NCBI GenBank assembly: GCA_947561715.1
Contig: OX387205.1
Coordinates: 9,119,001-9,183,000 of the forward strand
Direction: 5' to 3'
From: Ascidia mentula
Lineage: Eukaryota; Chordata; Ascidiacea; Phlebobranchia; Ascidiidae
Length of the DNA stretch: 64,000 bases
The position numbers and the translations under genes were made by a program. The stretch's first letter is position 1; each line of letters starts with the position of its first letter. Below are positions 60,801 through 64,000 of this stretch, in pieces. The notes beneath the pieces are model-generated. The model did no database searches. It was not told the DNA's origin and was given only the letters and a program-made list of their open reading frames with translations.

Positions 60801-63430
60801 CAAATACTGTGGGTGTAATTATGTCTTTTAAAACATATTTAACGCCTTTAGTCAAAACGTTTTAAAGTGACACTTTTGTTAAGCAAATAAACAATTGGTA
60901 AGCAAATGATAATTCATTCATTGATTTTTGTGTCAAACAGATATGACTTGCAAAACGCATAATGGCGGGTGCGAACATATTTGCCAACCATTCGGAAACG
61001 CTCAATATCACTGCGCATGTTTTTCTGGCTACGTCCTCTCTTCGGATTCCCACAACTGCTCAGGTGCGTGATGTATGTTTAGGCAAAGCAGAATTTGTAT
61101 GATTATTGATTCATATACATTTCGAATAGTGTATTTAAACTTACCACTTGAAATATTATCATATATGACAGTATACTGCATTTATTTGTCCTTCAATATG
61201 ATTTTCAGATGTTAACGAATGTACCACAACCAACCCGAAATACCAACACCACTGCGACCAAATCTGCACCAACGAAGGAGGGTCCTATTATTGCGCATGC
61301 AATGAGGGTTTTGAACTCAGCCCAAACAATAGAACTTGCCGAGGTAACTGTGTTCTTTTAAACCATTCATATGAACTGAATGCAGTAGTTTTGTTTGCCA
61401 AATTGGTGGTTAACATGTGTGGTTTTTATCTAAACTATAAACATTGTGCTATACATGATTGGAGAAGCATAAAAATGTACATGTGACCTTAAAATTTTCT
61501 GTTGTTCATTTGATTTATCCATGAACCGGCTCATATGCTTTTTCAGTTTGAAGTTATTTTGTAAAATAATTACACCCTTGTTTTTGCAGATATTGACGAA
61601 TGTACTTATCTCTACGACGTGTGTGAACACAACTGCGTGAATTTAGACGGCAATTGGACATGTGGTTGTGACGATGGATATAAAGTGGACCCGAACAACT
61701 CAACTTCTTGTTTGGACATCGACGAATGTGCCACCGGTAAAATTTTGTCATTTCTTTGCACTTCACTATGAAATATACTGGTGTTCGAACTTTCTCTGTT
61801 AGAAGCATTGGCGATTGGGATCGGTAGAAATTTGTTCTGCAAAGTACTAGACATGGAAGTTAGCACCAGAATACCATTTGTTATGAAATTAAGACAAGAT
61901 TGTGTTTAAGGGCATTTGCCAACGGGCGGTACGCAAGTTGCCCTCAGGCCTTGCGCGCTGTACGCTTGCGTAATTTTTTTTGTGCTACCGCGCACGTGTT
62001 CTGTTACAGTGTAGTTTCTTTTTCTCATCCAAATGTGATGTACTGTTATTTTTTTTTCAACATTTATGTTTTACAGTTGCTCCTAAGTTACAGTGCCTTG
62101 TAGCCGCATGTACGGCCAAATAAACGATTAATGCCATATAACACTATTGATATGCAAGAAAACCGGTAACATTCGCTTTGCTCAGGTGCTGCACCTCCGG
62201 AGTGTGCGAGTTGCTATAACCAACAGGGGACATTCATTTGTGAATGCAGAGATGGGTACGTCCCCAACGAAGAGAGCACTGGTTGCGTTGATATTGACGA
62301 GTGTCAAAATGGCAACGGCCGATGTCAGCAGGTAAAGTGAAACCACAGCAATTTCTAAATTCCGATATCCAATTACCCTTTTTGCAGGTTTGCGTTAATA
62401 CTCCAGGAACCCACAGTTGTACGTGCAATAGTGGCTATGCTCCCACAAGCAACGGCTCGACTGATTGTCAAGACATAAGTAAGCATACAAACACTTGTCG
62501 CAAAGCGGCGCAAAAGAGAAACATTTCAGAATACGCGTGGCCTTGCCAGATCGTTCAATCCGTAAGGAAATCCGAATTACCAAGCGCGAACTGTTAGATT
62601 TCAAATTTCTTCAGGAAATAATATCGTGAAAGCGTTGTCATATAACCGCCCTAACAATCACAATGTGTTTTAAATCAGACCTCATTAATGTTCACGAAGT
62701 TAATCGTGGGTTGGGAGTGATGTGTTTATGTAAAAAATGACAATAAATATCCTGAATTATATGTTAATACTATTATAGATGAGTGTGCACCGAACGACGG
62801 ACGAGGACCATGCAATCACTATTGCGAAAATCTTGTTGGAGCTTTTCAATGCACTTGCAACAGCGGATTCGCCTTGCAGGAAAGTGGGATAATTTGCGAG
62901 GTGAAGCACTTTGAATTCTGCAAAGGATGTTTTTAACTTTGAATGCTTTAGGCTGCGTTAGCGTTGGAAATAAAACCGTAAATTTGAAAACCATTCCCTA
63001 AAAGTATGTTCGCTATGTTTCAGGACATTAATGAATGCAACGACAACAATGGCGGTTGTGAACAGCAGTGCAACAATTTTGATGGATACCATTCCTGCCA
63101 GTACGTATAAATAAGTGTTCATGGCCTATATTCAAAACTACACACAGGCTCCGAGCCGTCTACAGAAGTTAATGTTGAACTGAACTATGCAGTTTTCGCA
63201 TGACCCTGTACCAACATTTATGCCCTGCATGTCATTTACTGTATACGATTGTATGTGCATCAAGTAAGCAAGTATTGTGAACGATAAAGACATGACAAGC
63301 GATTTTTTCTTTACTGTTTTGTTTGTCAGTTGCCTGTATGTTTGGCAGATGTTTCGAAGGATATCAAAACGGCACAGAGGGCTGTGTGGATATCGACGAG
63401 TGTTTGCATAATCCCTGCGACCTTTCTGTG
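57801..63430 (+). CDS. Secreted CUB-CUB-EGF repeat protein (gene B, 3' end outside window)
   Basis: Exons: 57801-57846, 58024-58210, 58486-58658, 58788-58929, 59304-59497, 60089-60208, 60431-60550, 60941-61063, 61209-61343, 61590-61736, 62186-62331, 62388-62478, 62779-62900, 63024-63100, 63349-63430, then beyond 64,000. Exon 1 is a signal peptide (FIIMLVLFSAS). Two CUB domains follow (SFDFLAIYDG-type core NFDFLAIYDG, then CKFDRLEL), then at least nine EGF modules, many with the DIDEC/DVNEC calcium-binding start. It is a paralogue of gene A on the other strand: exons 3, 4 and 6-15 have the same lengths as their counterparts there (173, 142, 120, 120, 123, 135, 147, 146, 91, 122, 77, 82). The last exon seen ends in phase 0, so the next exon should open with the rest of an EGF module. 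Confidence 0.92.
59606..59770. mobile_element. hAT MITE with perfect 8-bp target duplication
   Basis: Termini CAGTGGTGGGATTCA (59606-59620) and TGAATCCCACCACTG (59756-59770) are exact inverted repeats. AATACATC flanks both sides (59598-59605 and 59771-59778), the hallmark 8-bp duplication of hAT transposition. 165 bp, non-coding, in intron 5 of CUB-EGF gene B. Confidence 0.93.
59935..60035. mobile_element. Partial copy of the element at 63,756-63,931
   Basis: Contains GGCCCAGTCTCTTTATTCTC (59999-60018) and AATTATGAG, matching one end of that element, preceded by TATCATCAGTTT and GCCGAAACG as in its interior. Confidence 0.6.
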
Positions 63431-63755
63431 GTAAGTGTTTATACGTCGTTACTTGGGTAATGTTTAACTGAGTAAATATCATGTCAAGTAGGAGGTAAAT
63501 TTACAAATGCCGTCATTTCTGCGATCTCTGATTGGGTGAAATGTATGTACAGTAGGGAACGCCCCTTTTATTTACCAAGGCTTGCAGAACATTGATTAAG
63601 TTTGGTTATGACGTAAAATGTTCATCACATTTGACCCAACCATTAAATCGCGATTGCTTCTGATAGAAATTCCAAATTCTATGCTAACATGAATGCAAAC
63701 TTTTTAACACTTGCCACTACCAACAAGCTGAACCTCAAAGATATATGATGATTCT

Positions 63756-63931
63756 GAGTATAAAGAGACTGGCCCATATTGTTATTAAAACTGTCACGTG
63801 AAAATAAGACGTTTCGACAAAAACTTATGTCATCATCAGTTTGACTGACGCGATTGGTGTCGCTCCATCATTATAAGGAGCTGACCTGACCGACAGTGTT
63901 AATAACAATATGGGCCAGTCTCTTTATACTC
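63756..63931. mobile_element. MITE with 32-bp perfect inverted ends
   Basis: GAGTATAAAGAGACTGGCCC (start of 63756-63787) is repeated as the exact reverse complement at 63900-63931. Weaker pairing extends outwards to about 63,743 and 63,945. Interior has GACGTTTCGAC and CATCATCAGTTTG. It lies in gene B beyond the last exon I could place. Confidence 0.88.
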
Positions 63932-64000
63932 AAAATAATGAGAAAACCCGTGAGTTGTGTTCCTATATGATGATGTTATCACACATTTTGTTTTTATATA

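Noticed and set aside
1..64000. tRNA, rRNA genes or CRISPR arrays
   Set aside because: No A/B-box pair with a foldable cloverleaf, no rRNA core sequence and no regularly spaced short repeats were seen by eye on either strand.

Overview
The window is a piece of an animal nuclear genome. It is AT-rich, has spliced genes with many short GT-AG introns, and carries vertebrate-like gene families, a UGA selenocysteine codon, Penelope-like and hAT-type repeats. The compact introns and the mix of chordate-type families fit a tunicate (ascidian) best; that is an inference from style and no species is claimed. I rebuilt seven complete or nearly complete genes, one gene cut by the right edge and one gene fragment by joining exons in phase. 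Every exon junction in the main models keeps frame.

Region 1 (1-970, minus strand): a three-exon selenoprotein H gene of 122 codons with an in-frame TGA at the CxxU site, followed by a folded SECIS candidate in its 3' UTR.

Region 2 (2,100-30,440, plus strand): four tandem rhodopsin-class aminergic receptor genes that look like alpha-2-adrenoceptors. All keep the amine-binding Asp3.32 and the two TM5 serines, and all have NRY instead of DRY at the end of TM3. Genes 1 and 2 share promoter blocks and form one pair. Genes 3 and 4 form a younger pair made by a roughly 9-kb tandem duplication. The cytoplasmic tails differ: genes 1 and 4 end in PDZ-ligand-like TRL/TSL, while genes 2 and 3 are cut short by stops. 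A decayed Penelope-like retroelement with pseudo-LTR-like repeats lies between genes 2 and 3.

Region 3 (32,156-39,091, minus): a 14-exon peroxisomal acyl-CoA oxidase of 678 residues ending in SKL. The tandem duplication also copied its last two exons, which survive as a broken fragment at 22,967-23,977.

Region 4 (40,251-64,000): two paralogous secreted CUB-CUB-EGF(n) genes pointing away from each other, one on minus (40,251-49,573, 23 exons, 975 aa) and one on plus (57,801 to beyond the window). Most homologous exons have identical lengths. Between them, on minus, is an 18-exon gene (51,260-57,683) for a protein with a degenerate EF-hand-like stretch and a low-complexity, charged C-terminal half that I do not recognise. 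It is head-to-head with the plus CUB-EGF gene across only about 117 bp.

Several non-autonomous DNA elements sit in introns, one hAT-like element with a perfect 8-bp target duplication. I saw no tRNA, rRNA or CRISPR array.
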